DNA of 64,000 nucleotides from UBA7446 sp038143535 (GTDB taxonomy: Bacteria; Bacteroidota; Bacteroidia; Flavobacteriales; Flavobacteriaceae), in contig JAYQMD010000001.1 in NCBI GenBank assembly GCA_038143535.1, positions 930,001-994,000 of the forward strand, read 5' to 3'. The notes under the pieces are model-generated. The model did no database searches and was not told the DNA's origin. It worked only from the letters and a program-made list of their open reading frames with translations. Shown one piece after another: positions 1 to 8,513 of the stretch; the first letter of the stretch is position 1; every line of letters begins with the position of its first letter. The position numbers were made by a program, and so were the translations under genes.

Positions 1-328
1 TATCAAAAATTTTGCTGTAAATAAGATGAATCCCTGTGAGTTTTTCATCTTCTTTATTCAGTTCAGAAAGGGCGCGTTCAAAATCATCTAAAATAGGCAG
101 TAAGGCTACCATGACTTCTTGAGAAGCTGTTTTGAACAGCTCAATTCGTTCTTTAGCTGTTCGTTTTTTATAATTTTCAAACTCCGCAAACAGGCGTAAA
201 AACTTATTTTTTTCTGCTTCTAATGCTTCTTGAGCTTCAACCAATAGCTCGTTGTTTTCAACAACTGGTTCTTGCGCTTCTTGCTTTGCCTCCTTTTTTG
301 CTGTTTTTTTGTTTTTTTTGGCAGCCAT
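1..328 (-). CDS. grpE: GrpE, nucleotide exchange factor of DnaK (C-terminus beyond window)
   Basis: GrpE releases ADP from the cytoplasmic chaperone DnaK. The visible 109 residues start MAAKKNKKTAKK, run through a Lys/Glu/Ala-rich segment likely to form the long coiled coil, and contain RLFAEFENYKKRT followed by a helix ending LPILDDFERAL, which is the usual GrpE pattern. The ATG at 328 is the only sensible start. The C-terminal beta domain lies left of base 1; dnaJ commonly follows in this phylum but cannot be seen. Identity is from motif recognition only. Confidence 0.9.
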   Translation of the reverse strand, partial: MAAKKNKKTAKKEAKQEAQEPVVENNELLVEAQEALEAEKNKFLRLFAEFENYKKRTAKERIELFKTASQEVMVALLPILDDFERALSELNKEDEKLTGIHLIYSKIFD

Positions 329-388
329 AAATGTTTTTTAAGAAAGTGGCAAAAGTACTGCCAAAAAAACATCTATGTCAAAATGACA

Positions 389-1306
389 CTACTTTTTTAA
401 ATTGAGCGGCAATAAATCTTGAAGTGCCTCTTGCAAGGCAGGAAAATCAAAGCAAAATCCTTGATCTTGGGCGTGTGCGCTAGAAACGCGAATGCTGTCA
501 AAAAGTATGTTGGCCATTTTTCCCATAAGCGCCTTTATCACAAAAGCAGGGATACCAGGAATCCATTGGGGCATCTTATATTGTTTTGAAATGGCTTTAA
601 CCAACTGTTTTTGAGTCACGGGATTGGGAGACACACCATTATAAGTACCCGGATGATCAAGGGTAAATACAACTAATTTTACCAAATCTTGTATGTGAAT
701 CCAAGATTGCCATTGTTTTCCAGAACCAAACCATGCACCCAAGCCAAATGATGCAGGTGTTGCCAACGGAACAAGCGCACCTCCTGTCTTTGCCAAAACC
801 AAACCAATTCTGATTTTACTGACATGCCGAACCAAAGTAGATATTTCATCTACTTGTTGTTCCCAAGCAGCCACAACTTCACCAGTGAAAGAGTTTGCGA
901 CTTTGGTTTCGCTCTCTTTGTATGTTCTGTCAAAATCTGATGGATAAATACCAATAGCCGATGCGCTTATAAAGTGTGTAACATTGTGATTGGGCTTTTT
1001 TTTCAGGGCATTTTGAATGAGCTGGGTTCCTTTTACACGGCTGTCTAAAATGGCTTTTCTATTATTTTTTGTCCATCGTTGGTTGATTTTAGCGCCTGCC
1101 AGACTGATGATTACATCAACTCCATCCAAGGCTTTTTCATCAAAAATACCTTGGCTAGGGCTCCAATGATATGTTTTGATATTGGTTGAAACCGGAGCTG
1201 AACGCTTGCGTGTAGAGAGTGTTGAAATGCGATAATCCCTTTGTTCTAAGGCATGTATAAGTGGTTTTCCAATCAATCCGCTTGCACCTGTTATAAGGAT
1301 ATGCAT
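389..1306 (-). CDS. TIGR01777-family SDR epimerase (YfcH-like)
   Basis: A 305-residue NAD(P)-binding short-chain epimerase-like protein. It starts MHILITGASGLIG, a Rossmann GxxGxxG motif in the first strand-turn-helix, and ends with a C-terminal DUF1731-type segment (about the last 45 residues, ending ALQDLLPLNLKK). An upstream in-frame ATG at 1345 would add 13 residues before the Rossmann strand and run into the divergent ilvE promoter, so 1306 is preferred. The substrate of this family is unknown; it is often annotated as a nucleoside-diphosphate sugar epimerase without proof. It is transcribed away from ilvE. Confidence 0.88.
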   Translation of the reverse strand: MHILITGASGLIGKPLIHALEQRDYRISTLSTRKRSAPVSTNIKTYHWSPSQGIFDEKALDGVDVIISLAGAKINQRWTKNNRKAILDSRVKGTQLIQNALKKKPNHNVTHFISASAIGIYPSDFDRTYKESETKVANSFTGEVVAAWEQQVDEISTLVRHVSKIRIGLVLAKTGGALVPLATPASFGLGAWFGSGKQWQSWIHIQDLVKLVVFTLDHPGTYNGVSPNPVTQKQLVKAISKQYKMPQWIPGIPAFVIKALMGKMANILFDSIRVSSAHAQDQGFCFDFPALQEALQDLLPLNLKK

Positions 1307-1357
1307 CTTTTTTTTGGTAAATTTAAGATACCTAGAATTATGCACCCAAGATTTTTA

Positions 1358-1365
1358 TACATTTG
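1358..1365 (+). promoter_or_regulatory. Bacteroidota -7 box upstream of ilvE
   Basis: TACATTTG matches the TAnnTTTG -7 consensus of the Bacteroidota primary sigma factor. No clear TTTG -33 box lies about 19 nt upstream. It sits 4 nt before the GTG chosen for ilvE, so the transcript would be nearly leaderless; this is why the start stays uncertain. Confidence 0.4.
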
Positions 1366-1369
1366 TTTA

Positions 1370-2431
1370 GTGAATCCATCAATACACATAACGCCCACCA
1401 ATACATCTAGGATAGACAAAGTTGATTTTGACAACCTCGCATTTGGATCCACCTTTACAGATCACATGTTTGTTTGTGACTACCGAGATGGACAATGGCA
1501 GACCCCTGAGATCGTGCCCTATGCACCCATGGAGCTTTCTCCTGCTGCAAGCGTATTGCACTACGGCCAAGCTGTGTTTGAGGGCATGAAAGCATTTAAA
1601 GACGACAGTGGAAGTGTTTGGTTGTTTAGACCTGAGCAAAACGCAAAACGTATCAATTTGTCCGCTGAACGCCTTGCGATACCCCAATTTCCTGAAGCCC
1701 TTTTCTTAGATGGGATGAAACAACTTATCACACTTGACAAAGCATGGGTAAAAGCAGGAAAGGGAAATTCATTATATGTGAGGCCATTTGTTTTTGCTTC
1801 TCAAGCAGGTGTTCAAGCCTCTGCTGCAACCGAATATCGATTTATGATCATTTGCGCACCTGTTGTCAGTTATTACGGTGGTGAGGTTCGCGTCAAAATT
1901 GCCGATCATTACAGTCGTGCACCGCAAGGGGGCACAGGCTATGCCAAAGCAGCTGGAAACTACGGAGGTCAGTTTTACCCCACACAATTGGCGAAAAACG
2001 AAGGCTACCAACAAGTCATTTGGACCGATGCTGCCAAGCACGAATACATCGAGGAAGCGGGTACCATGAATTTGTTCTTTCGCATTGGCGACACGCTTAT
2101 TACGGCGCCAACAAGCGATAGCATCTTAGATGGTGTTACAAGAAAAAGCATCTTGGACTTGGCCAAATGCTTGGGGCTCAAAACAGAGGTGCGTATGCTT
2201 CGTGTTGCTGAACTTATTGAAGCGTCAAAATCTGGTACACTGCTTGAAATTTTTGGCAGTGGCACTGCCGTTGTCGTTCAAAACATCGATGGTTTTGGTT
2301 ATAAAGGGGAAAAGTTTGAAACCCCAATTCCAGAAAATAGTTATGCACTTATGCTAAAAGAAAAGTTGATGGATATACAGTACAATAATGCTGAAGACCC
2401 ATTTAACTGGCGCTATAAGGTTTGTGACTAA
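1370..2431 (+). CDS. ilvE: Branched-chain amino acid aminotransferase
   Basis: PLP-dependent class IV aminotransferase that interconverts Leu/Ile/Val and their 2-oxo acids in the cytoplasm. Visible motifs are VLHYGQAVFEGMKAF near the N-terminus, GYAKAAGNYGG with the PLP lysine, EEAGTMNLFF, and ILDGVTRKSILDLA. The GTG start at 1370 gives 353 aa, the usual length for type II IlvE; longer in-frame starts (ATG 1340 or 1253) overlap the divergent gene and its promoter and add a tail not typical of the family. The stop overlaps the convergent MazG-like gene by 4 bp. Confidence 0.93.
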   Translation: MNPSIHITPTNTSRIDKVDFDNLAFGSTFTDHMFVCDYRDGQWQTPEIVPYAPMELSPAASVLHYGQAVFEGMKAFKDDSGSVWLFRPEQNAKRINLSAERLAIPQFPEALFLDGMKQLITLDKAWVKAGKGNSLYVRPFVFASQAGVQASAATEYRFMIICAPVVSYYGGEVRVKIADHYSRAPQGGTGYAKAAGNYGGQFYPTQLAKNEGYQQVIWTDAAKHEYIEEAGTMNLFFRIGDTLITAPTSDSILDGVTRKSILDLAKCLGLKTEVRMLRVAELIEASKSGTLLEIFGSGTAVVVQNIDGFGYKGEKFETPIPENSYALMLKEKLMDIQYNNAEDPFNWRYKVCD

Positions 2432-2811
2432 TCAAAAAACTGCTTTAAATCTGGACGCCTGTAGTTAGGCCCTTTCATTACCTTACCATCTTTCCTGTAT
2501 ATGGGTTTTCCATCTAAACCGAGTTTACTCATATTACTGTCTTGAATTTCTGCAAATACATCTTCAATGATGTGTTGCATGCCATGTGTAAGTATGGTTC
2601 CGCATAATATATAAAGCATGTCACCAAGTGCATCTGCCACTTCTACCAAATCATCGTTTTTTGCTGCTTCAAGGTATTCTTCGTTTTCCTCAGCCATCAG
2701 TTTGTGTCGCAGGTTTAATATGTCTTTGGCTGTTTTTGCCTTTGGTTTTTGAGCGACTCCCACGCCAAATGCTTTGTGAAATGCCGCTACTGCATCTAAT
2801 TGGTCTTGCAT
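2428..2811 (-). CDS. MazG-like nucleotide pyrophosphohydrolase
   Basis: 127 residues of the all-alpha NTP pyrophosphohydrolase (MazG / PRA-PH) superfamily. The metal-binding pattern is clear: EENEEYLEA (ExxEE) in the second helix and EVADALGDMLYI (ExxD) in the third. The C-terminal part (SKLGLDGKPIYRKDGKVMKG) is typical of the single-domain version found in flavobacteria and phages. The substrate cannot be told from sequence; house-cleaning of non-canonical nucleotides is the family expectation. Convergent with ilvE. Confidence 0.82.
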   Translation of the reverse strand: MQDQLDAVAAFHKAFGVGVAQKPKAKTAKDILNLRHKLMAEENEEYLEAAKNDDLVEVADALGDMLYILCGTILTHGMQHIIEDVFAEIQDSNMSKLGLDGKPIYRKDGKVMKGPNYRRPDLKQFFD

Positions 2812-2840
2812 TTTTTTATAGTTTCGTTAAAAATAACATT

Positions 2841-3023
2841 ATGTTCAGCAACGGTCAATTGATTTTTGCCCTTTTTTTTATTGTAAGCTTCACTTTTGCC
2901 ATTATACACAGTTACAAAAAGGACAAACAAAAAAGCATGCAATATTTCAAAGGGAGTTTTTGGGTGCTTATCGGCTTTTTAATTTTTGTCAGCTTGTTGG
3001 TAGGGCTAAAAAGCATCGTTTAA
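2841..3023 (+). CDS. Small two-helix membrane protein
   Basis: A 60-residue protein (MFSNGQLIFALFF...) with two predicted membrane helices separated by a basic loop (YKKDKQKSMQYFK). The ATG at 2841 lies 29 bp after the divergent MazG-like start at 2811. It ends 1 bp before crcB and is probably co-transcribed with it. I do not recognise a functional family. Confidence 0.7.
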   Translation: MFSNGQLIFALFFIVSFTFAIIHSYKKDKQKSMQYFKGSFWVLIGFLIFVSLLVGLKSIV

Positions 3024-3024
3024 C

Positions 3025-3402
3025 ATGAACGGCATTTCTTTTTTACTCGTTTTTATTGGCGGTGGGCTTGGAAGCCTTTTTAGATATAGCATAGGACTTG
3101 TTCTCAAACCCATATCCCCACAATTGCCATTTGCTACATTAATTGCAAATGCGATAGGCTGTTTGCTATTGGGATTGCTTCTGGGTTTTCTCAGCACAAG
3201 ATCTTCCGTATCCAATACGCAGTATATGTTGTTGGCAGTAGGTTTTTGTGGTGGACTTACCACCTTTTCCACTTTCACATTGGAAAATATGCGCTTTATT
3301 GAGCAAGGCCAGTTATTTAACTTCTTTATTTACAGTATCGGCACTTTTATACTGGGATTGGCTTGTATTTATGCTGGAATGATATTGCATAAGCAGTTTT
3401 AG
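3025..3402 (+). CDS. crcB: Fluoride channel CrcB/FluC
   Basis: A 125-residue four-helix protein that forms an antiparallel dimeric fluoride channel in the inner membrane. Family signatures: GGGLGSLFRY at the N-terminus, the polar track residue in LIANAIGCLLLG, and the invariant GFCGGLTTFSTFTLE. Length is normal. It starts 1 nt after the stop of the small membrane gene. No fluoride riboswitch-like structure was noticed upstream. Confidence 0.95.
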   Translation: MNGISFLLVFIGGGLGSLFRYSIGLVLKPISPQLPFATLIANAIGCLLLGLLLGFLSTRSSVSNTQYMLLAVGFCGGLTTFSTFTLENMRFIEQGQLFNFFIYSIGTFILGLACIYAGMILHKQF

Positions 3403-3438
3403 CACCGCCATTATCAAAAAATATACATAAATTTTATT

Positions 3439-3512
3439 ATACCCCTATTTTTAGAGGGGTTATTTTTTATTATATGCAAATATTAGCATTAAACCCCCCA
3501 ATTTTTATATGT
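3439..3512 (+). promoter_or_regulatory. Paired CCCC/GGGG operator-like sites upstream of the ammonium cluster
   Basis: Site 1 (3439-3463) is an inverted repeat: ATACCCCT, an A/T spacer, then AGAGGGGTTAT. Site 2 (3490-3510) keeps the left half and spacer (AAACCCCCCAATTTTT) but not the right half. The two CCCC blocks are 52 bp apart. The same arrangement, 54 bp apart, lies between the two glutamine synthetase genes (15810-15893). Site 1 looks like a terminator for crcB, but the copies between divergent genes cannot be terminators, so a nitrogen-related operator is inferred. Confidence 0.5.
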
Positions 3513-3581
3513 TCAAGCTCTATTTAACATATTTTTGACCATTATAAATTCAAAATAAATAATTAACTAATATATTATATT

Positions 3582-4556
3582 ATGAAAAATACATCATCTT
3601 TTTTAACGCTTACAGCACTTGTTGCTTTTCTAGTATTCGGAGGAATGACTAGTGCACAAGCACAAGAAGAGCCAACATTCAGTGTAACGGGTTCTGTTGA
3701 CTCATATTACAGAAGCAGCGAATATGCACCTGGTACTTCTTTTGCTAACCTAAACGGATTTTCGTTAGGTATGGCAAACATTGTTCTTTCTTATGAAGGA
3801 GAGAAGCACGGTTTTGTTGCTGATTTGGTTTACGGACCAAGAGGCGCAGACGCCGTATTCAACTCTACTGGGTCATCAAACATTGTGAACCAATTATATG
3901 TATACTATAATTTAAGTGACAGCTTTACCTTGACATTAGGTAACTTCAACACCTTCTTAGGTTATGAAGTAATTTCGCCTGTTGGAAACTTTAACTACTC
4001 TACATCATACATGTTCTCTAACGGACCTTTCTCACACACGGGTTTGAAAGCTGATATTGCACTATCTGACGATGTATCCTTGATGTTAGGTGTCCTTAAC
4101 AGTACAGATTACACAGAGTCTCAGCCAGTTGGTGACGACTATATGTTTGGAGCACAGTTAGGTCTTTACGGGCAATACATCAACTTCCTTTCTGGTGGAC
4201 TATCCAATGTCTCTCAAATTGACTTTACAGGAGGTATTGACATCTCGGACAGCTTCTTCTTAGGCGTAAACGCTACTAGCTATGAAGATGATGGCGGTGA
4301 GTGGTCTGGTGTTGCACTTTACCCGCAACTTACCCTATCTGACTCTTTTGCACTTGGTCTTAGAGGTGAGTCTTTTGATATCAAAGATTCAAACACCTTT
4401 ACTTCTTTTACCATCACTGGCAGCATTAACTCTGGAAACTTGACCATCAAGCCAGAAATTAGAATTGACAGTGCGGACGAAAAAGTAAGCACTTGGAGTG
4501 CTGATGGAGATGATAGCTTATCTTCATTCGTATTGGCAGCTATTTATTCTTTCTAG
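3582..4556 (+). CDS. Outer-membrane beta-barrel porin (OmpL/BBP2-like)
   Basis: 324 residues with a signal peptide (to about residue 27, ...TSAQAQ) and alternating aromatic/polar strands typical of an outer-membrane barrel, ending in a hydrophobic strand with terminal Phe (LAAIYSF). It resembles the putative porin-2 (OmpL-like) group. It is the first gene of the ammonium-uptake cluster, 31 bp before the first Amt gene, which suggests it lets small nitrogen compounds cross the outer membrane; that role is inferred from position only. Confidence 0.78.
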   Translation: MKNTSSFLTLTALVAFLVFGGMTSAQAQEEPTFSVTGSVDSYYRSSEYAPGTSFANLNGFSLGMANIVLSYEGEKHGFVADLVYGPRGADAVFNSTGSSNIVNQLYVYYNLSDSFTLTLGNFNTFLGYEVISPVGNFNYSTSYMFSNGPFSHTGLKADIALSDDVSLMLGVLNSTDYTESQPVGDDYMFGAQLGLYGQYINFLSGGLSNVSQIDFTGGIDISDSFFLGVNATSYEDDGGEWSGVALYPQLTLSDSFALGLRGESFDIKDSNTFTSFTITGSINSGNLTIKPEIRIDSADEKVSTWSADGDDSLSSFVLAAIYSF

Positions 4557-4587
4557 TAATTAAATTATAACCTTAAAAATTTAATAT

Positions 4588-5865
4588 ATGTCATTATTAG
4601 CTACAATACCAAACATCATTACGTCTGCAGTAGCTGTAGACGCAAATGAAGACTTTACAATATTGTGGATTCTTTTATCTGGAATTCTTGTTTTCTTTAT
4701 GCAAGCAGGATTTACACTAGTAGAATCTGGACTAACACGTGCTAAAAACGCAGGTAACATTGCCATGAAAAACTTCATGGATATCAGTGTAGGAACAATT
4801 AGCTTCTGGGCTTTAGGTTACGGACTTATGTATGGAACCAAAGATGCTTCAGGATTCCTCTCTATAAGTGAAGTTTGGATGAATCCAGGAGCTGGTGCTC
4901 ACGATGTATTCTTCCAGACGGTATTTGCTGCAACTGCCGCTACTATCGTTTCTGGAGCTATTGCTGGAAGAACCAAATACAGTACTTATATTATTTTCAC
5001 ATTATTCTTAACTGCTTTTATCTACCCAATTTCTGGTGGATGGCAGTGGTACGGAGACGGTGCCTGGTTAGCTGACCTTGGCTTTATCGACTTCGCTGGC
5101 TCTTCTATAGTCCACTCCGTTGGTGGATGGGCGGCTTTGTGTGCTGCTTGGATGGTAGGACCAAGAATTGGAAAATATACCGACGGAAAAGTTAATGCAA
5201 TCCCTGGAAGTAACCTTTTACTTGGAACTTTAGGTGTATTTATCCTTTGGTTAGGATGGTTTGGCTTTAATGGGGGTTCTCAACTTGCCTGGGGAGGTGA
5301 CGATTCAATTGCTGCTTCAGCTGTTGTTATGGTTACCAACATTGCCGCTGCTGCTGGTGCACTTGGGGCATTATTCACTTCTTGGTTATACTTGGGAAAA
5401 CCTAGTTTGTCACAAACATTAAACGGCGCAATTGCGGGTTTGGTTGCTATTACTGCTGGCTGCGGTAACATGACCATGGCTGGTGGTTTCTTCGCTGGAC
5501 TAATAGGTGGGATTATTGTGGTATTCTCTATTGAATTTATCGAGAAAAAACTTAAAATTGATGACGCTATTGGAGCAGCCTCTGCACACGGTGTAGTTGG
5601 TGCTTGGGGTACACTTGTTATTGGTCTTTGGGGCGTTGATGGCGGAACAGGTATTGGCCTACTAAACGGTGGTGGTGCTTCTGTTTTAGGTGTACAAGCT
5701 ATCGGAGTAGCCGCATATGGCGCTTGGGCTGTAATCACTTCATTAATCGTACTATACGTACTCAAAGCAACCATTGGACTACGCGTTTCCAAAGAGGACG
5801 AAACGAAAGGCCTAGATATGGCTGAACATGGTGAACTTGCTATCAACAGCGATCTAAACCCATAA
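4588..5865 (+). CDS. amt: Ammonium channel Amt (copy 1)
   Basis: A 425-residue, 11-helix channel conducting NH4+/NH3 across the inner membrane. Both pore histidines are present: SSIVHSVGGWAAL and SAHGVVGAWGTL. AGFTLVESGLTRAKNA at the first helix and the C-terminal ATIGLRVSKEDETKGLDMAEHGE are family signatures; the latter is the segment that binds P-II. It differs from the second copy in the extra loop after helix 2 and may differ in affinity. It sits between the porin and the P-II gene, with a terminator after it. Confidence 0.96.
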   Translation: MSLLATIPNIITSAVAVDANEDFTILWILLSGILVFFMQAGFTLVESGLTRAKNAGNIAMKNFMDISVGTISFWALGYGLMYGTKDASGFLSISEVWMNPGAGAHDVFFQTVFAATAATIVSGAIAGRTKYSTYIIFTLFLTAFIYPISGGWQWYGDGAWLADLGFIDFAGSSIVHSVGGWAALCAAWMVGPRIGKYTDGKVNAIPGSNLLLGTLGVFILWLGWFGFNGGSQLAWGGDDSIAASAVVMVTNIAAAAGALGALFTSWLYLGKPSLSQTLNGAIAGLVAITAGCGNMTMAGGFFAGLIGGIIVVFSIEFIEKKLKIDDAIGAASAHGVVGAWGTLVIGLWGVDGGTGIGLLNGGGASVLGVQAIGVAAYGAWAVITSLIVLYVLKATIGLRVSKEDETKGLDMAEHGELAINSDLNP

Positions 5866-5920
5866 ACACATAAACTTAATTTAGTTAGTAGTTTGTTATA
5901 ATTAGATTTATTTTTAATGT

Positions 5921-5954
5921 AAAAGGGATTGTAATGATACAATCCCTTTTTTTT
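5921..5954 (+). terminator. Rho-independent terminator after amt copy 1
   Basis: A 13-bp perfect stem (AAAAGGGATTGTA / TACAATCCCTTTT) with an ATGA loop, followed by a T run. It separates porin-amt1 from P-II-amt2 and so splits the cluster into two units or allows partial read-through. Confidence 0.88.
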
Positions 5955-5983
5955 CTTTATAATTGCGCCTTAATTATTTATAC

Positions 5984-6322
5984 ATGAAAAGAATAGAAGC
6001 ACTCATCCGAAAAACACAGTTTGAGGATGTAAAAAACAAACTCCACGATGCTGGAGTTACTTTTTTCAGTCACTGGGACGTAACTGGTATTGGAAATGAA
6101 AAAATAGGTCGTGTGTATAGGGGTGTCTCTTACAGTACCTCTGCAATTGAGCGCAAGATGCTCTCCATTGTTGTCAATGACGACTTTGTTGAGCCAGCGG
6201 TTCAGGCCATAATTGAAGCTGGTGAAACGGGAAACATTGGTGATGGAAAAATATTTGTTCTCCCCGTTGAGGAAGCCTACCGCATTAGAACGGGCGAAAA
6301 AGGCGGAGATACTTTAAACTAA
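5984..6322 (+). CDS. glnK: P-II family nitrogen regulator
   Basis: A 112-residue trimeric signalling protein that senses 2-oxoglutarate/ATP/ADP and blocks Amt channels. It starts MKRIEALIRK, the first strand of the family. The T-loop reads RVYRGVSYSTSAIERK, keeping the Tyr at the classical modification position but otherwise diverging from the proteobacterial RGAEYxVDF sequence. The C-terminal GDGKIFVLPVEEAYRIRTGEKG is the nucleotide-binding B/C-loop region. The in-frame ATG at 5963 adds seven non-family residues and is rejected. It lies 10 bp before the second amt, the classic glnK-amtB order. Confidence 0.93.
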   Translation: MKRIEALIRKTQFEDVKNKLHDAGVTFFSHWDVTGIGNEKIGRVYRGVSYSTSAIERKMLSIVVNDDFVEPAVQAIIEAGETGNIGDGKIFVLPVEEAYRIRTGEKGGDTLN

Positions 6323-6332
6323 ATAAACATTT

Positions 6333-7571
6333 ATGGATACTGCACTATTTACCGCAAACAATGTATGGATGATGATCTGTACAGCACTCGTATTTTTTAT
6401 GCACATGGGTTTCTCATTATTAGAAGCAGGACTTACACGTCAGAAAAATACCGTCAATATTTTATTCAAAAACTTCTTCGTTATAACCGTTGGACTCTTA
6501 CTGTATGCTATAGCTGGTTTTAATATGATGTACCCTGGTTTTGAAGAAGGAGCTACTGGCTTTTTTAAATTTGCCGGTTGGGGCATTACACCACCTGAAG
6601 GAGGCATGACTGCTGCTTATGCAGATGGAGGATATACTTGGTGGACAGACTTCTTGTTTCAAGGGATGTTTGCCGCTACTGCTGCTACCATTGTATCTGG
6701 AGCTGTGGCTGAACGCATCAAGCTCGAGGCCTTTATGCTACTAGCTGTTTTTTATGTTGGAATTGTTTACCCCATCGTAGGTTCATGGCAATGGGGTGGT
6801 GGATTCCTCTACGGATGGGGATTTTATGACTTTGCTGGTTCGACACTCGTACACTCTGTGGGTGGATGGGCCGCACTTGTCACCATATACTTTTTGGGTG
6901 CCAGGATAGGCAAATACGACTCAGACAGAACTTCAAACCCTATTTTTGGTCATAACATGCCGCTTGCAGCTGGTGGTGTACTTATCCTTTGGCTAGGATG
7001 GTTTGGGTTTAATGGAGGGTCTGTGCTTTCTGCTGACCCAGCTGCAACATCACTTGTGCTTGTTACTACAAGTTTGGCAGCAGCAGCAGGCGGAATTATA
7101 GCTACTGTCTTTTCACACATTCTTTATAAAAACTATGATTTAACAATGTTCATGAATGGCGTACTTGGCGGGTTGGTTGCTATAACAGCTGGGGCTGACC
7201 AGATGTCAACAGGCGAAGCCATGCTAGTAGGCGGTATAGGAGGTATAATTGTTGTACTTGCTATCGCATTGCTTGAAAAACTAAAGCTCGATGATCCAGT
7301 AGGTGCCATTGCAGTTCACCTCTTTGCGGGCATGTGGGGAACACTTGCCGTAGGCATCTTTGGCGACATGGCGAGTAGCAAACAATTTATGGTGCAGCTT
7401 GCAGGCGTTGGAATTGTGGGAGCCTTTTGTGTATTAAGTACCTTATTTTTGGTATTAAGCATTAAAGCCACTATAGGTTTACGCGTATCTAAAGAAGAAG
7501 AGATTGGTGGATTGGATGATGCTGAACATGGTATGTCAGCATATGCCGACTTCAGTGTTTCAAAAAAATAA
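6333..7571 (+). CDS. amtB: Ammonium channel Amt (copy 2)
   Basis: 412 residues, same fold as copy 1: GFSLLEAGLTRQKN in helix 1, pore histidines in TLVHSVGGWAAL and IAVHLFAGMWGTL, and the C-terminal ATIGLRVSKEEEIGGLDDAEHG tail for P-II contact. It is translated right after the P-II gene, so this copy is the likely P-II-gated channel. The two Amt proteins are clearly diverged paralogues, not a recent duplication. Confidence 0.95.
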   Translation: MDTALFTANNVWMMICTALVFFMHMGFSLLEAGLTRQKNTVNILFKNFFVITVGLLLYAIAGFNMMYPGFEEGATGFFKFAGWGITPPEGGMTAAYADGGYTWWTDFLFQGMFAATAATIVSGAVAERIKLEAFMLLAVFYVGIVYPIVGSWQWGGGFLYGWGFYDFAGSTLVHSVGGWAALVTIYFLGARIGKYDSDRTSNPIFGHNMPLAAGGVLILWLGWFGFNGGSVLSADPAATSLVLVTTSLAAAAGGIIATVFSHILYKNYDLTMFMNGVLGGLVAITAGADQMSTGEAMLVGGIGGIIVVLAIALLEKLKLDDPVGAIAVHLFAGMWGTLAVGIFGDMASSKQFMVQLAGVGIVGAFCVLSTLFLVLSIKATIGLRVSKEEEIGGLDDAEHGMSAYADFSVSKK

Positions 7572-7592
7572 AAAACAACTAACTTCCTGTTT

Positions 7593-7633
7593 AAACCCGA
7601 GTGTTTTTTTATAAACACTCGGGTTTGTTTTTT
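7593..7633 (+). terminator. Terminator after amt copy 2
   Basis: A 12-bp perfect stem (AAACCCGAGTGT / ACACTCGGGTTT) around an A/T loop, followed by GTTTTTT. It closes the ammonium cluster. Confidence 0.9.
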
Positions 7634-7636
7634 ATG

Positions 7637-7644
7637 TATGTTTG
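7637..7644 (+). promoter_or_regulatory. -7 box upstream of purU
   Basis: TATGTTTG matches the TAnnTTTG consensus, 14 nt before the chosen purU ATG at 7659. It also supports that start over the in-frame ATG at 7638, which would lie inside the promoter. No good -33 box is seen. Confidence 0.45.
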
Positions 7645-7658
7645 CAGCAAAACAACAT

Positions 7659-8513
7659 ATGTACGTCATTACACTTGTTATTCAATGTCCAGACAAGAAA
7701 GGAATTATTGCTGATGTAACCTCTTTTGTTTACGAACAGAAAGGGAACATCCAATACATTGACCAATACGTTGACAGAGAAAACAGCGCATTTTTTATGC
7801 GTTTACAAGCTGAATTAGACGCGCAGCTTTGCTCCTATCAAAATTTTGTCAGTTTATTTGATAAAAAACTGGCAAGCGGCTACAACATGACGTGGAGTCA
7901 TCAGCCGCTGAACTACAAACCCAAGATGGCTGTTTTTGTATCTAAATATGATCACTGCCTATACGACTTATTGGGACGTTTTAAATCTGGTGAACTTGGC
8001 GTAGAAATTCCGTTTATACTCAGTAATCACAAAGATTTGGATTCAATAGCAAAAGCTTTTGAAATTCCATTCTTTCACGTTCCTGTTTCCAAAGAAACAA
8101 AAGCAGCTGCCACAAAACAACAGCTCTCGGTACTAAATGAACACAAGGTAGATTTTGTTGTATTGGCACGTTATATGCAAATTGTACCGGCAAACCTTAT
8201 TGAGATGTATAAAAACAAAATTATCAATATTCACCACTCGTTTTTGCCTGCATTCCCGGGAGCAAAACCTTACCACTCCGCTTTTGAACGCGGTGTTAAA
8301 ATCATTGGTGCTACCAGTCACTACGTGACAGAAGAACTTGATGCTGGGCCCATTATTGAGCAAGGAGTGGCGCGAGTATCGCACAACCACAGTGTTTCGC
8401 AATTGATTGCTAAAGGTCGGGATTTAGAGAAAATGGTTTTGGCAAATGCCGTTAAACTCCATGTTGAGAAAAAGGTTCTTGTTTACGGAAACAAAACCGT
8501 AATATTTACCTAG
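7659..8513 (+). CDS. purU: Formyltetrahydrofolate deformylase
   Basis: Hydrolyses 10-formyl-THF to formate and THF. An N-terminal ACT domain (about residues 1-80, IQCPDKKGIIADVTSFV) precedes a formyltransferase-type catalytic domain with the Asn-His-Asp triad: IINIHHSFLPAFPGA and the Asp in TEELDAGPIIEQ. At 284 aa it has the normal length. It balances one-carbon pools for purine synthesis. The stop codon overlaps by 3 bp with that of the convergent hydrolase gene. Confidence 0.94.
   Translation: MYVITLVIQCPDKKGIIADVTSFVYEQKGNIQYIDQYVDRENSAFFMRLQAELDAQLCSYQNFVSLFDKKLASGYNMTWSHQPLNYKPKMAVFVSKYDHCLYDLLGRFKSGELGVEIPFILSNHKDLDSIAKAFEIPFFHVPVSKETKAAATKQQLSVLNEHKVDFVVLARYMQIVPANLIEMYKNKIINIHHSFLPAFPGAKPYHSAFERGVKIIGATSHYVTEELDAGPIIEQGVARVSHNHSVSQLIAKGRDLEKMVLANAVKLHVEKKVLVYGNKTVIFT

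Noticed and set aside
3441..3468. Hairpin with T run after crcB as a plain terminator
   Set aside because: The same motif occurs twice between divergent glutamine synthetase genes, where no terminator can serve, and is paired at nearly the same spacing; operator is the better reading, though both roles may coincide.
3403..3581. Fluoride riboswitch associated with crcB
   Set aside because: The region lies downstream of crcB, and nothing like the riboswitch pseudoknot is seen upstream of the gene.
5280..5942. 220-codon open frame opposite amt copy 1
   Set aside because: Pro/Ser-rich shadow of the amt gene with no family features.
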